12,727 bases of DNA from JACRPI01 sp041671005 (GCA_041671005.1 JBAZCJ010000031.1:1-12727), one strand, 5' to 3'; counted from the stretch's first letter, positions 1 to 6,402 are shown. The notes: generated by a model from the letters alone, not told the origin. A program made the numbers and translations.

Positions 1-258
1 ACTTTTATGTACAGGAAGGTATTTCGACAAATCTTTAGACACTAAATATGTTCCATCTTCTCTTTCTGGTTTTGCAACATAAAAACCTTCTTTTGTTTCA
101 ACAAGAGAAACTCCTCTTGTACCACCTAATTTTCTACGCCAACCATATGATTGAAAATCAGCGAACATTCCTGCTTTTTGAACATATTCTGGATAAAGAT
201 ATAATACTGCATCTGATAATGAGATACGTACTAATTTTAGTTCATCTGGCATTGTCAT
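1..258 (-). CDS. Tandem kinase-like paralogue, copy C (3' part cut by window edge)
   Basis: This is the third member of the tandem family; only the first 86 codons are in the window. The N-terminus (MTMPDELKLVRISLSD...) is almost the same as in the two upstream copies. It keeps the glycine-rich segment LGGTRG and the following lysine in YVAKPER, which I read as the nucleotide-binding loop and the VAIK-type lysine of a protein-kinase-like fold. The ATG at 258 overlaps the TGA stop of copy B (ATGA, 255-258), so translation is probably coupled. A weak SD-like GAAGTGA (266-272 on the minus strand) lies 7 nt upstream, inside the last codons of copy B. No separate promoter is visible. The catalytic half lies beyond the window, so whether the copy is complete cannot be told. 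The paralogy is certain; the kinase reading is inference. Confidence 0.85.
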   Translation of the reverse strand, partial: MTMPDELKLVRISLSDAVLYLYPEYVQKAGMFADFQSYGWRRKLGGTRGVSLVETKEGFYVAKPEREDGTYLVSKDLSKYLPVHKS

Positions 259-281
259 GTTAAAATCACTTCAGAAATATC
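231..281. repeat. Junction repeat B/C (matches 1142-1192)
   Basis: This 51-bp segment spans the end of copy B and the start of copy C. It matches 1142-1192 with a single mismatch (T247 versus A1158), and 32 bp (250-281 and 1161-1192) are identical. It holds the ATGA overlap and the SD-like GAAGTGA that is also coding sequence for ISEVILT. Confidence 0.9.
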
Positions 282-1169
282 TTGCATGTTTGCAATTGCA
301 TTAATAAGCGATTGTGCTGGACCAACAGAAGGCATTGCTACAAATCTTTCTTCCATTCTTTCTATTGCTCCTAAAATTATTTCTAAGTTTAGATCAGCAT
401 TTTTTTTAGGGAGTAGTTCTAAGATTCTGTCAGAATCTTCTAAAGGAGTCACATAATTCCTTCTCCATTCTCTTCTTGCAGCTTCACCATTACATACATG
501 ATCATCCGAAAGAAATTCTACTAGCTCAAAATCATGAACAAAAATAACAGGGATACCTTGTTTAATATATTTTCCTTGTTTACTTGGACCTTCTGTATGA
601 TCAATCCCATTACTTTCCCAAAAATGTTGAGCAAACATGTTGGGAAATGCAAGTTCAGATAACAAATATTTTAAATCAAATCGACTCTCCATATCACCAC
701 TGTTAATCTGGGTTCGTAATTTAATCAAATAGTGTGATTTTGATAGTGGACAATTTTGAATAGGCTCATGGTATTCAAACAATGCAACTCTTCTGCCATC
801 TTTTTCTAAGTATCCATATGGTTTTTCAAAATGTATACTCAGGGTGTCATCAAGATATGTTGCTCGTAAAGATAATGCACGTGCAACTGAAACTTCTTTT
901 ACTGTTAAACTTCTATATTTTTTTAACAATTCTGATAAATTAAGATGATGACTCAGACCATAAGAATTCGCTCTTTCTGGTTTGGCAACATAACGACCTG
1001 TTTTAGATTCAATAAGATGAACTCCTCTTGTACCACCTAAAATACTTCCTTGAGAATTCGGATCATAATCTGAAAATCTTTGTGCTTGAGAAACATATTC
1101 AGGATATAAAAATAATACTACACCTGATAAAGGAATACGTACTAATTTTAGTTCATCAGGCATTGTCAT
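255..1169 (-). CDS. Tandem kinase-like paralogue, copy B
   Basis: A 304-residue protein, roughly half identical to copy A and near-identical to it at both ends. The order of motifs suggests a divergent protein-kinase-like fold: LGGTRG (44-49) as glycine loop, K63 in YVAKPER, E92 in EVSVARAL as helix-C glutamate, PYGYLEKDG then a hinge-like FEYHEP (131-136), H191-T-E193 where HRD would be, and IFVHDFELV with D213-F-E215 where DFG would be. The catalytic-loop Asp is replaced by Glu and the Mg-binding Asn is not evident, so it may be inactive or use another chemistry. There is no signal peptide or membrane segment, so it is probably cytoplasmic. It starts at an ATG overlapping the stop of copy A (ATGA, 1166-1169) and ends in an ATGA overlap with copy C. 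Substrate and role are unknown. Gene call sure, fold moderate. Confidence 0.9.
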   Translation of the reverse strand: MTMPDELKLVRIPLSGVVLFLYPEYVSQAQRFSDYDPNSQGSILGGTRGVHLIESKTGRYVAKPERANSYGLSHHLNLSELLKKYRSLTVKEVSVARALSLRATYLDDTLSIHFEKPYGYLEKDGRRVALFEYHEPIQNCPLSKSHYLIKLRTQINSGDMESRFDLKYLLSELAFPNMFAQHFWESNGIDHTEGPSKQGKYIKQGIPVIFVHDFELVEFLSDDHVCNGEAARREWRRNYVTPLEDSDRILELLPKKNADLNLEIILGAIERMEERFVAMPSVGPAQSLINAIANMQDISEVILT

Positions 1170-1192
1170 GTTAAAATCACTTCAGAAATATC
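1142..1192. repeat. Junction repeat A/B (matches 231-281)
   Basis: Second copy of the junction sequence, 911 bp away from the first. Within it the minus-strand GAAGTGA at 1177-1183 sits 7 nt before the ATG of copy B. The repeats could serve as recombination points for gain or loss of whole array units. Confidence 0.9.
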
Positions 1193-2119
1193 CTGCATAT
1201 TTGCTATTGCATTGATTAATGGACCTGCTGGACCTACTGAAGGGTATGCTAAAATTCGTTCTTCCATTCTTTCTATTGCTCTTAAAATCTCTTCATAGTC
1301 TTGCTGAGCAGATTTTTTTGGAAGAAATTGTAGAAGTTCATTTACGCTACTAAGAGGTGCTTGTAAGTTTGAAGAAAGTCCTTTTAAATATATATAATGG
1401 TTACGCCAAACCTGAAGACCTGTATTATTATCATGATCATATGTTTGACTTGCTAGAGTTACTAATTCAAAATCATCCACAAAAATAGTAGGCATATAAT
1501 TTTTTAAATATGCACCCCACTTACTGAAAGATTCATTATGACAAACACCATTATGTTTTAAAATTAAATTAGCAAAATATTTTGGAAACGCAAGATCAAA
1601 CAATAAATATTTTACAGTCACTGCTTTAAGACGAGATTCACGATCCCACCCTTCGATTCCTTTTTGCCATTGAACATATCTGTGATTAGTTGCATTAGGA
1701 CAAATGTGTAAATCAGGATTGTATTGAAATAACCCTACCCTTTTTCCATCTTTTTCCATAAATCCATAAGGCCGTTCAAATGTAATACTAATGTCATCAT
1801 CAATATACCCTGCTCGTAAATATAATGCACGTGCAACTGATACCTCTTGTACTGTAAAACTTCCACAATCAGGAGTTAAATCTAAAAAATTATGAATCCC
1901 CCCATTATTACTAGTCTCATCTCTTTCTGGTTTGGCAACATACGGCTTAGCACTTCCTGGAATTATAAGATGACATCCTCGTGTCCCTCCTAAAAATTTA
2001 TGTTGTTCTGATTCTTGATGCCCGAATCTTTGTGCTTGAGAAACATATTCAGGATATAAATATAAAACTCTATCAGATAAAGGAATACGTACTAATTTTA
2101 ACTCTTCAGGCATTGTCAT
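1166..2119 (-). CDS. Tandem kinase-like paralogue, copy A (first gene of operon)
   Basis: A 317-residue protein, promoter-proximal member of the three-copy array. It shows the same motif series as copy B at almost the same positions: LGGTRG (43-48), K63, E92, a PYGFMEKDG turn followed by hinge-like FQY (131-133), H194-N-E196, and IFVDDFELV with D216-F-E218. The C-terminus from EILRAIERMEER to ISEVILT is nearly unchanged between A and B, while the middle (residues 33-42, 66-88, 139-160) varies. Conserved ends and core with variable loops suggest copies diversified under selection for different partners or substrates. The ATG at 2119 has a TATA-like box 28 bp upstream, so the mRNA is probably leaderless. 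HipA-like or small-molecule-kinase-like ancestry is possible; I do not recognise a named family. Confidence 0.9.
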   Translation of the reverse strand: MTMPEELKLVRIPLSDRVLYLYPEYVSQAQRFGHQESEQHKFLGGTRGCHLIIPGSAKPYVAKPERDETSNNGGIHNFLDLTPDCGSFTVQEVSVARALYLRAGYIDDDISITFERPYGFMEKDGKRVGLFQYNPDLHICPNATNHRYVQWQKGIEGWDRESRLKAVTVKYLLFDLAFPKYFANLILKHNGVCHNESFSKWGAYLKNYMPTIFVDDFELVTLASQTYDHDNNTGLQVWRNHYIYLKGLSSNLQAPLSSVNELLQFLPKKSAQQDYEEILRAIERMEERILAYPSVGPAGPLINAIANMQDISEVILT

Positions 2120-2143
2120 TTTAAGACAATAAACTGACCCCTA

Positions 2144-2154
2144 CTTATAAATAT
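2144..2154 (-). promoter_or_regulatory. TATA box for the paralogue operon
   Basis: On the minus strand this reads ATATTTATAAG, centred about 28 bp upstream of the ATG at 2119. That predicts a transcription start at or next to the start codon, that is, a leaderless mRNA. No other promoter is seen between the paralogues. Confidence 0.6.
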
Positions 2155-2180
2155 TGTGCTTTTTTATCATTTAAGAGTAG

Positions 2181-2897
2181 TTAAATATCTAGTGGGTTAA
2201 AATTTGTATTTGTATCATAATAATCTTCATTTTCTTTTTTCTTTAAGAAATTGACAATAGCATACGTTACTGGAGTAAATAATACTTCAACACTAACTTT
2301 GAAAATATAATTTGATACAATAATTGCAACAAGCAATGACGTTGGCATTGTTCCTGCAAATGCAATAAGAACAAATAATGATGTATCTACTCCTTCTCCA
2401 ACGATTGTTGAACCAATCGTTCGCATCCAGAGATGTTTACCTTGCATCCAAACTTTCATTTTTGCAAGAATATACGAGTTAGAAAATTCCCTTGCAAAAT
2501 ATGCAATAATACTTGCTAATACTATTCTTGGGACAATACCTAGAATAGACATATAGGCATCCTGCATACCCCAATCTGCAGCAGCTGGCAAATAGCCAAC
2601 AATTGCATACACAACTGCCATTAAGATAATACAAAAAAATCCTGTCCAGATAACTCTTCTAGAGCGTTTATATCCATATACTTCTGTAAGAATATCTCCA
2701 AAAATGTACGCTAAAGGAAATAAAATTGTACCGCCATCAAATGTAAACCATCCGAGATTTAATATTTTAACAGACGCCGTATTAGAAATTAACAAAATTG
2801 CAACAAAAAGACCTGTGATGTAATCAAGATATTTATAGGAACGATTTTCGATTAATTGTTCAGTTATTTCTGGCATTTTTGAAGATGAAACAGGCAT
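2181..2897 (-). CDS. YhhQ/VUT-family queuosine (7-deazapurine) precursor transporter
   Basis: A 238-residue integral membrane protein of the YhhQ (VUT) family, which imports 7-deazapurine precursors for queuosine in bacteria; in archaea the likely use is for archaeosine in tRNA. About six hydrophobic segments are visible. The family signature GDILTEVYGYKRSRRVIW runs from residue 67 to 84, and a second conserved part with R159, S163, D171 and the later N196-IFK-VEVLFTPV supports the call. The N-terminal 20 residues and the acidic, Asn-rich tail (221-238) are hydrophilic extensions. The ATG at 2897 is preferred over Met8 because an AT-rich TATA box sits 28 bp upstream. It is a single-gene unit; no archaeosine synthesis gene is near, so whether the substrate is preQ0, preQ1 or queuine cannot be told. 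Confidence 0.93.
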   Translation of the reverse strand: MPVSSSKMPEITEQLIENRSYKYLDYITGLFVAILLISNTASVKILNLGWFTFDGGTILFPLAYIFGDILTEVYGYKRSRRVIWTGFFCIILMAVVYAIVGYLPAAADWGMQDAYMSILGIVPRIVLASIIAYFAREFSNSYILAKMKVWMQGKHLWMRTIGSTIVGEGVDTSLFVLIAFAGTMPTSLLVAIIVSNYIFKVSVEVLFTPVTYAIVNFLKKKENEDYYDTNTNFNPLDI

Positions 2898-2918
2898 GTA
2901 TTATATATTTTTAGGAAT

Positions 2919-2930
2919 TTTATATATTTT
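2919..2930 (-). promoter_or_regulatory. TATA box for the YhhQ-type transporter gene
   Basis: The minus strand reads AAAATATATAAA, centred 28 bp before the ATG at 2897, consistent with a leaderless transcript. The surroundings are very AT-rich, so the exact box is uncertain. Confidence 0.45.
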
Positions 2931-2950
2931 AACTTATTATTTCATTACCT

Positions 2951-3040
2951 GCATTTTGTGTTTGCCTTACTTGGCTTCGTGTTGTTGCTTAGCTAAACTA
3001 TTGTTGCTTCACTTGCTCAGCATGAAATGCTAGCTATTTT
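2951..3040. other. GC-richer intergenic island with short repeats and a hairpin
   Basis: About 39% G+C (35 of 90 bases), clearly above the flanking spacer DNA. It contains TTGTTGCTT twice (2982-2990 and 3001-3009), a TTAGCTAA palindrome (2989-2996) and a hairpin at 3015-3034 (GCT-C-AGCAT, loop GAA, ATGCT-AGC: 8 pairs with one bulge). No ORF of any length explains it. It could be a small RNA, a dispersed intergenic repeat or a gene remnant; the sequence does not decide. Confidence 0.3.
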
Positions 3041-3055
3041 GAAAAGATAGTAAAA

Positions 3056-3064
3056 TTTAAATAT
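3056..3064 (+). promoter_or_regulatory. TATA box for the RHH regulator
   Basis: TTTAAATAT is centred 27 bp before the ATG at 3087. This spacing decides the start: the upstream in-frame TTG at 3069 would lie only 9 bp from the box. Confidence 0.55.
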
Positions 3065-3088
3065 TACATTGTATTATGCATGTAATAT
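3061..3088. promoter_or_regulatory. Inverted repeat, probable operator of the RHH regulator
   Basis: ATATTACAT (3061-3069) and ATGTAATAT (3080-3088) are perfect 9-bp inverted arms with a 10-bp spacer. They cover the end of the TATA box, the predicted transcription start and the start codon of the RHH gene. A bound RHH dimer pair here would block its own transcription, so autorepression is a fair inference. Confidence 0.6.
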
Positions 3089-3338
3089 GAACACAATTAC
3101 ATTCAAATTGTCTGAAGATATTGTTAAAAAAATGGATGAGCTTTTACATCCTCTTCATTTTAATAATAGAACAGAGTTTATCCGAGAAGCAATACGTGAC
3201 AAATTAAACAGTGTTGAAACCGATCCATTTCTTAGAGCATTGCAAAAATTTAAAGGATCTGCAAAAATAAAAGTTTCTGATGAAATGTTACGTAAAGCAA
3301 GAGAAGCAGTATCAAAGAAATATATGCCTTTAGAGTAA
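3087..3338 (+). CDS. Ribbon-helix-helix (CopG/NikR-N-like) transcription regulator
   Basis: An 83-residue protein. The start MNTITFKLSEDIVKKMDELL gives the beta ribbon (residues 2-8) and helix 1, and FNNRTEFIREAIRDKL (25-40) gives the turn and helix 2 with the usual N-R-(S/T)-E-F-I-R core. Residues 46-83 form a basic C-terminal tail rich in Lys and Arg, too short for a NikR-type metal-binding domain but able to be a protein-binding tail as in antitoxins. I chose the ATG at 3087 rather than the TTG at 3069 from the TATA spacing. The inverted repeat over the start suggests autorepression. It converges on the PIN gene and the coding ends overlap by 9 bp. The family is clear; whether it is an antitoxin or a free regulator is open. 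Confidence 0.88.
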   Translation: MNTITFKLSEDIVKKMDELLHPLHFNNRTEFIREAIRDKLNSVETDPFLRALQKFKGSAKIKVSDEMLRKAREAVSKKYMPLE

Positions 3339-3743
3339 ATCTTCTGGTTTTTTAATATCTACATAATTTTGTAACTCTTCAAAATGATGGTCTCTTGTTA
3401 CTAAAATAGCACCATTATCTTTTGCAAGTACAGCATGAAGACAATCCATAAATGGAAGATTCATGTTTTTTGATAATACGCTTGCTTCTTGCTTTTCTTG
3501 GTGATTAATAACAATCTTGAAAAGAATATTATCATTTTTACTATCTTCAAAAATTTTCTTTATTTCTTCATAAGTATAATAAATTAATAATTCATCAATA
3601 ATTACCTCAGAATATATTATGTTTTCATTATTTTCTTTAATTCTTTTTACTAATTGAAAAGCCCATTCTCCAAGAGGCCTAAAGTTATCGTTTCTTCCTT
3701 CATAAAGATCTCTCCAAATGCATGTATCCAAATAGTAATTCAT
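3330..3743 (-). CDS. PIN-domain endoribonuclease (VapC-like)
   Basis: A 137-residue PIN-domain protein. The four acidic residues that bind the metal in PIN nucleases are all present: D6 in MNYYLDTCIW, E51 in VIIDELL, D100 in LPFMDCLHAVLA and D118 in ILVTRDHHFEEL. The fold ends in the usual beta strand plus short tail, and the length is normal. I start at the ATG at 3743: a TATA-like box lies 25-26 bp upstream, and the longer reading from a TTG at 3755 adds only four residues. The PIN gene normally follows its antitoxin in one operon; here the only DNA-binding protein nearby is the convergent RHH gene, overlapping by 9 bp. It may be a toxin with a rearranged partner, or an RNA-processing PIN protein without one. 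Confidence 0.88.
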   Translation of the reverse strand: MNYYLDTCIWRDLYEGRNDNFRPLGEWAFQLVKRIKENNENIIYSEVIIDELLIYYTYEEIKKIFEDSKNDNILFKIVINHQEKQEASVLSKNMNLPFMDCLHAVLAKDNGAILVTRDHHFEELQNYVDIKKPEDLL

Positions 3744-3763
3744 GCCTAATTTCAAAAAGAAGT

Positions 3764-3773
3764 GTTTAAAATA
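3764..3773 (-). promoter_or_regulatory. TATA box for the PIN gene
   Basis: Minus-strand TATTTTAAAC centred 25-26 bp before the ATG at 3743. It supports the shorter start and a leaderless transcript separate from the glycosyltransferase gene upstream. Confidence 0.45.
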
Positions 3774-3807
3774 ACCTTGTGCAGAAAAATTGAAAGAATT
3801 TCAGGTT

Positions 3808-4440
3808 TTAGTACCCTTTCTCATTTTTCACAAAGAATGCACAATATTGTTTGAAAATTGTGTTGAAATAACCGTCATGCTCTAATCGTCTTGAAGATGT
3901 TTTAATATAACTATTTGTAATGTACTTTAATTTTCCTTTTTTCTTTAATGCTAACAATACATGAGTGTCTTCTGCAAGCTTTCGTGTTTCATCAAAGCCT
4001 GGAAATGCTTCTGCTTTACAAAAGATTAAACCTGAACCTGCTAAAAAGAAATATCTGCAAAAATTTCCTAGTTTCCACATGACATCTGCCTTCCAAATAT
4101 GATCTGAAGAATATGTTTTTGTTACCCCTCCAATATATCCTTGTTTGATTGTCATTTCAATCTCATTTAACAAATTTGGAGCCATAATAGAATCTGCATC
4201 AATAAACACAAGAATTTCACCCGTGGCTTGTGCAGCACCATAATTACGCACTGCAGAAACATTTTTGAGTTTAACATTATATACTTTTTTTGTATATTCT
4301 TTTGCAATTTTTTTGGTATCATCAGTACACGAATCACAGACAACAATAATTTCACACTTTCTTTGAGTTATAATACTAGAAAGACATTGTTCAATTAACA
4401 CAGCTTCATTATATGCGGGAATAACAACAGAGATTTTCAT
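3808..4440 (-). CDS. Family 2 glycosyltransferase
   Basis: A 210-residue GT-A fold enzyme of the GT2 type that transfers a sugar from a nucleotide- or lipid-linked donor. Visible motifs are VVIPAYNEA (5-13), IIVVCDSCTDDT (31-42) for nucleotide contacts, AVRNYGAAQATGE (63-75), the metal-binding D81-A-D83 in LVFIDADS, and the E157-D158 pair in KLAEDTHV as the likely catalytic-base region. There is no transmembrane tail, so it is probably cytoplasmic or peripheral. At 210 residues it is close to the minimal size for the family. Its ATG overlaps the stop of the alpha/beta hydrolase (ATGA, 4437-4440), so both are likely made from one transcript and may act on one glycan or lipid. Acceptor and donor cannot be read from the sequence. 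Confidence 0.92.
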   Translation of the reverse strand: MKISVVIPAYNEAVLIEQCLSSIITQRKCEIIVVCDSCTDDTKKIAKEYTKKVYNVKLKNVSAVRNYGAAQATGEILVFIDADSIMAPNLLNEIEMTIKQGYIGGVTKTYSSDHIWKADVMWKLGNFCRYFFLAGSGLIFCKAEAFPGFDETRKLAEDTHVLLALKKKGKLKYITNSYIKTSSRRLEHDGYFNTIFKQYCAFFVKNEKGY

Positions 4441-5213
4441 TTTAAAAATTCAGTGACATGACTAATCACTTCCTCATATTTTTGTGAGAGTATAACATGA
4501 TTACTTTTAATGTGTAAGAGTGTTATCTGTGGATTTGCTTTTGCATCACTTTCAATAAGACTATTATGCGCACACCAATCATCAACAGAAATAAAAATAA
4601 GTGTTGGCACAGAAATTCCTGAAAGATATATGGGAGTTACAAATAATTCTTTAACTAATTTTATGACTGTTGTTACAGGTGTGCCTCTAATATCCAAATA
4701 CGGATAATACCATATTGGCCGTTTTGCATACTTGTGATATTCTGTAAATCTTAATTTTCGTATCCCTGAAAATGGTTTCAACAAATAATATGCGAGTAAT
4801 GCACACACCTCAAACATTGATGAAAATTTTACATATCGCTTTGAAAATAATGTGAAAAGAACCATTTTTTTTACATGCTTCTTTATTTTTTTATATACTT
4901 CAACTGCAACAGTTGCACCTAAACTATTGCCAACAAGCGTGACATATTGTATTTTTTCTTCGCGAATGATTGCAAGGATGTCTTGTACAATTGTATCAAC
5001 AGTCATGTATTCTAAAGGACATCTTCCACTATTGCCATGATTTCGAATATCTACTGCAATAAAATTATGCTTTTCAAATGCATGAAAAAATGGTTTATAA
5101 ACTGAATGATTACTTCCAGCACCATGAATAAAAATAATAAAATCTGATATTGCATTTACTCTGTTAATAACGTAATAAATATCTGTAGTAGTATGAATTG
5201 TTTTTTTATACAT
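4437..5213 (-). CDS. Alpha/beta-hydrolase-fold protein
   Basis: A 258-residue alpha/beta hydrolase. The oxyanion-hole motif is IHGAGSNH (29-36), followed by VDIRNHGNSG (54-63). The nucleophile elbow is GNSLGA with S97, the acid is D211 or D212 in FISVDDWC, and the base is H239 in IKSNHVIL, so the triad appears complete. The lid (about 122-195) is basic and aromatic, with one hydrophobic stretch, and may contact a lipid or membrane. No signal peptide is seen. It is the first gene of a two-gene operon with the GT2 enzyme and has its own TATA box 27-28 bp before the ATG. It could be an esterase, lipase or thioesterase; the fold alone does not say which. Confidence 0.92.
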   Translation of the reverse strand: MYKKTIHTTTDIYYVINRVNAISDFIIFIHGAGSNHSVYKPFFHAFEKHNFIAVDIRNHGNSGRCPLEYMTVDTIVQDILAIIREEKIQYVTLVGNSLGATVAVEVYKKIKKHVKKMVLFTLFSKRYVKFSSMFEVCALLAYYLLKPFSGIRKLRFTEYHKYAKRPIWYYPYLDIRGTPVTTVIKLVKELFVTPIYLSGISVPTLIFISVDDWCAHNSLIESDAKANPQITLLHIKSNHVILSQKYEEVISHVTEFLK

Positions 5214-5235
5214 AAAAAAAGGTAAAAGAATACAA

Positions 5236-5245
5236 GTTTATAAAG
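5236..5245 (-). promoter_or_regulatory. TATA box for the hydrolase-GT2 operon
   Basis: Minus-strand CTTTATAAAC centred 27-28 bp before the ATG at 5213. It lies just beyond the stop codon of the next gene upstream (5248), so the two transcription units nearly touch. This is one of the best matches to an archaeal TATA consensus in the window. Confidence 0.6.
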
Positions 5246-5247
5246 TT

Positions 5248-5577
5248 TTAATGCAAGTGATGTTCTAAGGTTGGTTTCTTCACAGTAATCCCGTATTTTT
5301 TTAAATCTAATATTTCTTCATGATGAAGTGCCCTATCCGCTCCAAGAGGCATAGAATTTACAAGAACTATGCGTGTATGTTCTGCTTTTAATCTTGAAAG
5401 AACATCTTGGATAGAATCAACACAGTTACTTCCAGTTAAATGAGGAGAAGATAATGAAACCCCTACTTGACTTTCCTTATCAGCAGGACAATACTCTGTT
5501 CCTTCAACATGATACAGCCCCTTTTTTACATAAATTTTTAAGTCTGCATGATATTGCTTTTCTTTATCTTTAGTCAT
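5248..5577 (-). CDS. Small conserved-looking protein of unknown function
   Basis: A 109-residue soluble protein I do not recognise. The pattern of hydrophobic strands and amphipathic helices (strand ADLKIYVKKGLYHVEG, helix SIQDVLSRLKAEH at 55-67, strand TRIVLVNSM at 68-76, helix RALHHEEILDLKKYG at 82-96, then strand ITVKKP) looks like a small alpha/beta domain. C30 and C52 and a His-rich tail (HHLH) are the only unusual residues. A reading from GTG at 5598 would add seven residues, but the TATA-like ATTTAAAG lies 27-28 bp before the ATG at 5577, which I therefore take as the start. It is a single-gene unit. Codon use is like its neighbours. No function can be inferred from context. Confidence 0.75.
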   Translation of the reverse strand: MTKDKEKQYHADLKIYVKKGLYHVEGTEYCPADKESQVGVSLSSPHLTGSNCVDSIQDVLSRLKAEHTRIVLVNSMPLGADRALHHEEILDLKKYGITVKKPTLEHHLH

Positions 5578-5600
5578 ATAAAAATAATTAATTTTCACTT

Positions 5601-5608
5601 ATTTAAAG
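5601..5608 (-). promoter_or_regulatory. TATA box deciding the start of the 5248-5577 gene
   Basis: Minus-strand CTTTAAAT centred 27-28 bp from the ATG at 5577 but only 6-7 bp from the alternative GTG at 5598. A leaderless start at 5577 is therefore favoured. Confidence 0.5.
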
Positions 5609-5625
5609 CTTTCTTTTTTCAAAAA

Positions 5626-6372
5626 CTATTGTTTTAGAGAAGGTTCAACAACAGGATCTGAATGTTTGAACATATGCATTATTTTCTGTTTTGTAGAAAT
5701 CCAATGAGCAATAATTCTGCCCTTAGTCATATCAATAAAATGAAGCACTTCTTGTTTATGCTCTTTTTTCTTCTCCTCTGCTTGTTTTTTATATTCCTCA
5801 ATGTATTTCTTTGCTTCAGGAGACGGCCTGGCTAATGCTTGAATTGTTGCAAAAATAATTGCAAGTGCTACAAATAACATGATAGATGCAATCGCGGTTA
5901 TTCTATCTAACGGAAATTTTCCTATAACAATTACTACTGCAAGCACTGCTGTGACATTCACTGGAATTGTTGAGGATGCAAAAAAAGATATTGATTTAGG
6001 AAGAATGTGAAAGAAATTACAAATACTCAAAACCAACGACCATAACCCTAAGAGTATAAAAAGAATCATAGTCGGTGCTATTGCACTCCATGATAATTGA
6101 AAAATAACTGAACCATAAGACTCATACATAAAACGAATTAATGCAGAAGTGACCCAAAGTAATGAAATGCAATTTGCAAATGCAGTATTCCACCCAAGCT
6201 CTTCTATTTTATTTCTTCCAAAATATAATTCAACAAAAAAAGCAGTGACTAACAACGGAAGAATCGTCCACAATATTTCAGGTTCTACTTGGGGCGTATC
6301 AATCATTTGCCAGAACCGAGGAAAAACAAGGTTTGACCAAAAATCCACTATATTTGTTCCTGTGATAACCAT
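5626..6372 (-). CDS. Five-helix integral membrane protein of unknown function
   Basis: A 248-residue protein with about five hydrophobic segments (near 33-50, 62-82, 98-120, 126-151 and 158-181) followed by a charged C-terminal tail. The tail from 184 to 210 is rich in Lys and Glu (EEYKKQAEEKKKEHKQE) and probably forms a cytoplasmic helix or coiled coil. The loop ELYFGRNKIEELGWNTAFAN between helices 1 and 2 is strongly polar and may be the conserved core. There is no transporter or enzyme motif that I know. The ATG at 6372 fits the reading; the best TATA-like box (CTTTAAATA at 6403-6411) is 35 bp upstream, giving a short leader rather than a leaderless mRNA. Function unknown. Confidence 0.8.
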   Translation of the reverse strand: MVITGTNIVDFWSNLVFPRFWQMIDTPQVEPEILWTILPLLVTAFFVELYFGRNKIEELGWNTAFANCISLLWVTSALIRFMYESYGSVIFQLSWSAIAPTMILFILLGLWSLVLSICNFFHILPKSISFFASSTIPVNVTAVLAVVIVIGKFPLDRITAIASIMLFVALAIIFATIQALARPSPEAKKYIEEYKKQAEEKKKEHKQEVLHFIDMTKGRIIAHWISTKQKIMHMFKHSDPVVEPSLKQ

Positions 6373-6402
6373 TTATATCTTGGATATATTTCAAAATTCA
6401 TT

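Noticed and set aside
48..263. Plus-strand 71-codon ORF opposite copy C of the paralogue array
   Set aside because: It lies antisense to the conserved N-terminus of copy C, has low-complexity Leu/His-rich content and no promoter or SD.
1..2119. Assignment of the tandem paralogues to HipA toxins
   Set aside because: The LGGTRG loop and VAK lysine recall HipA, but the catalytic loop (H-x-E) and DFE do not match HipA motifs and no HipB-like partner is present.
3087..3743. A standard VapBC toxin-antitoxin operon
   Set aside because: The two genes are on opposite strands with separate promoters, so operon-type VapBC cannot be claimed.
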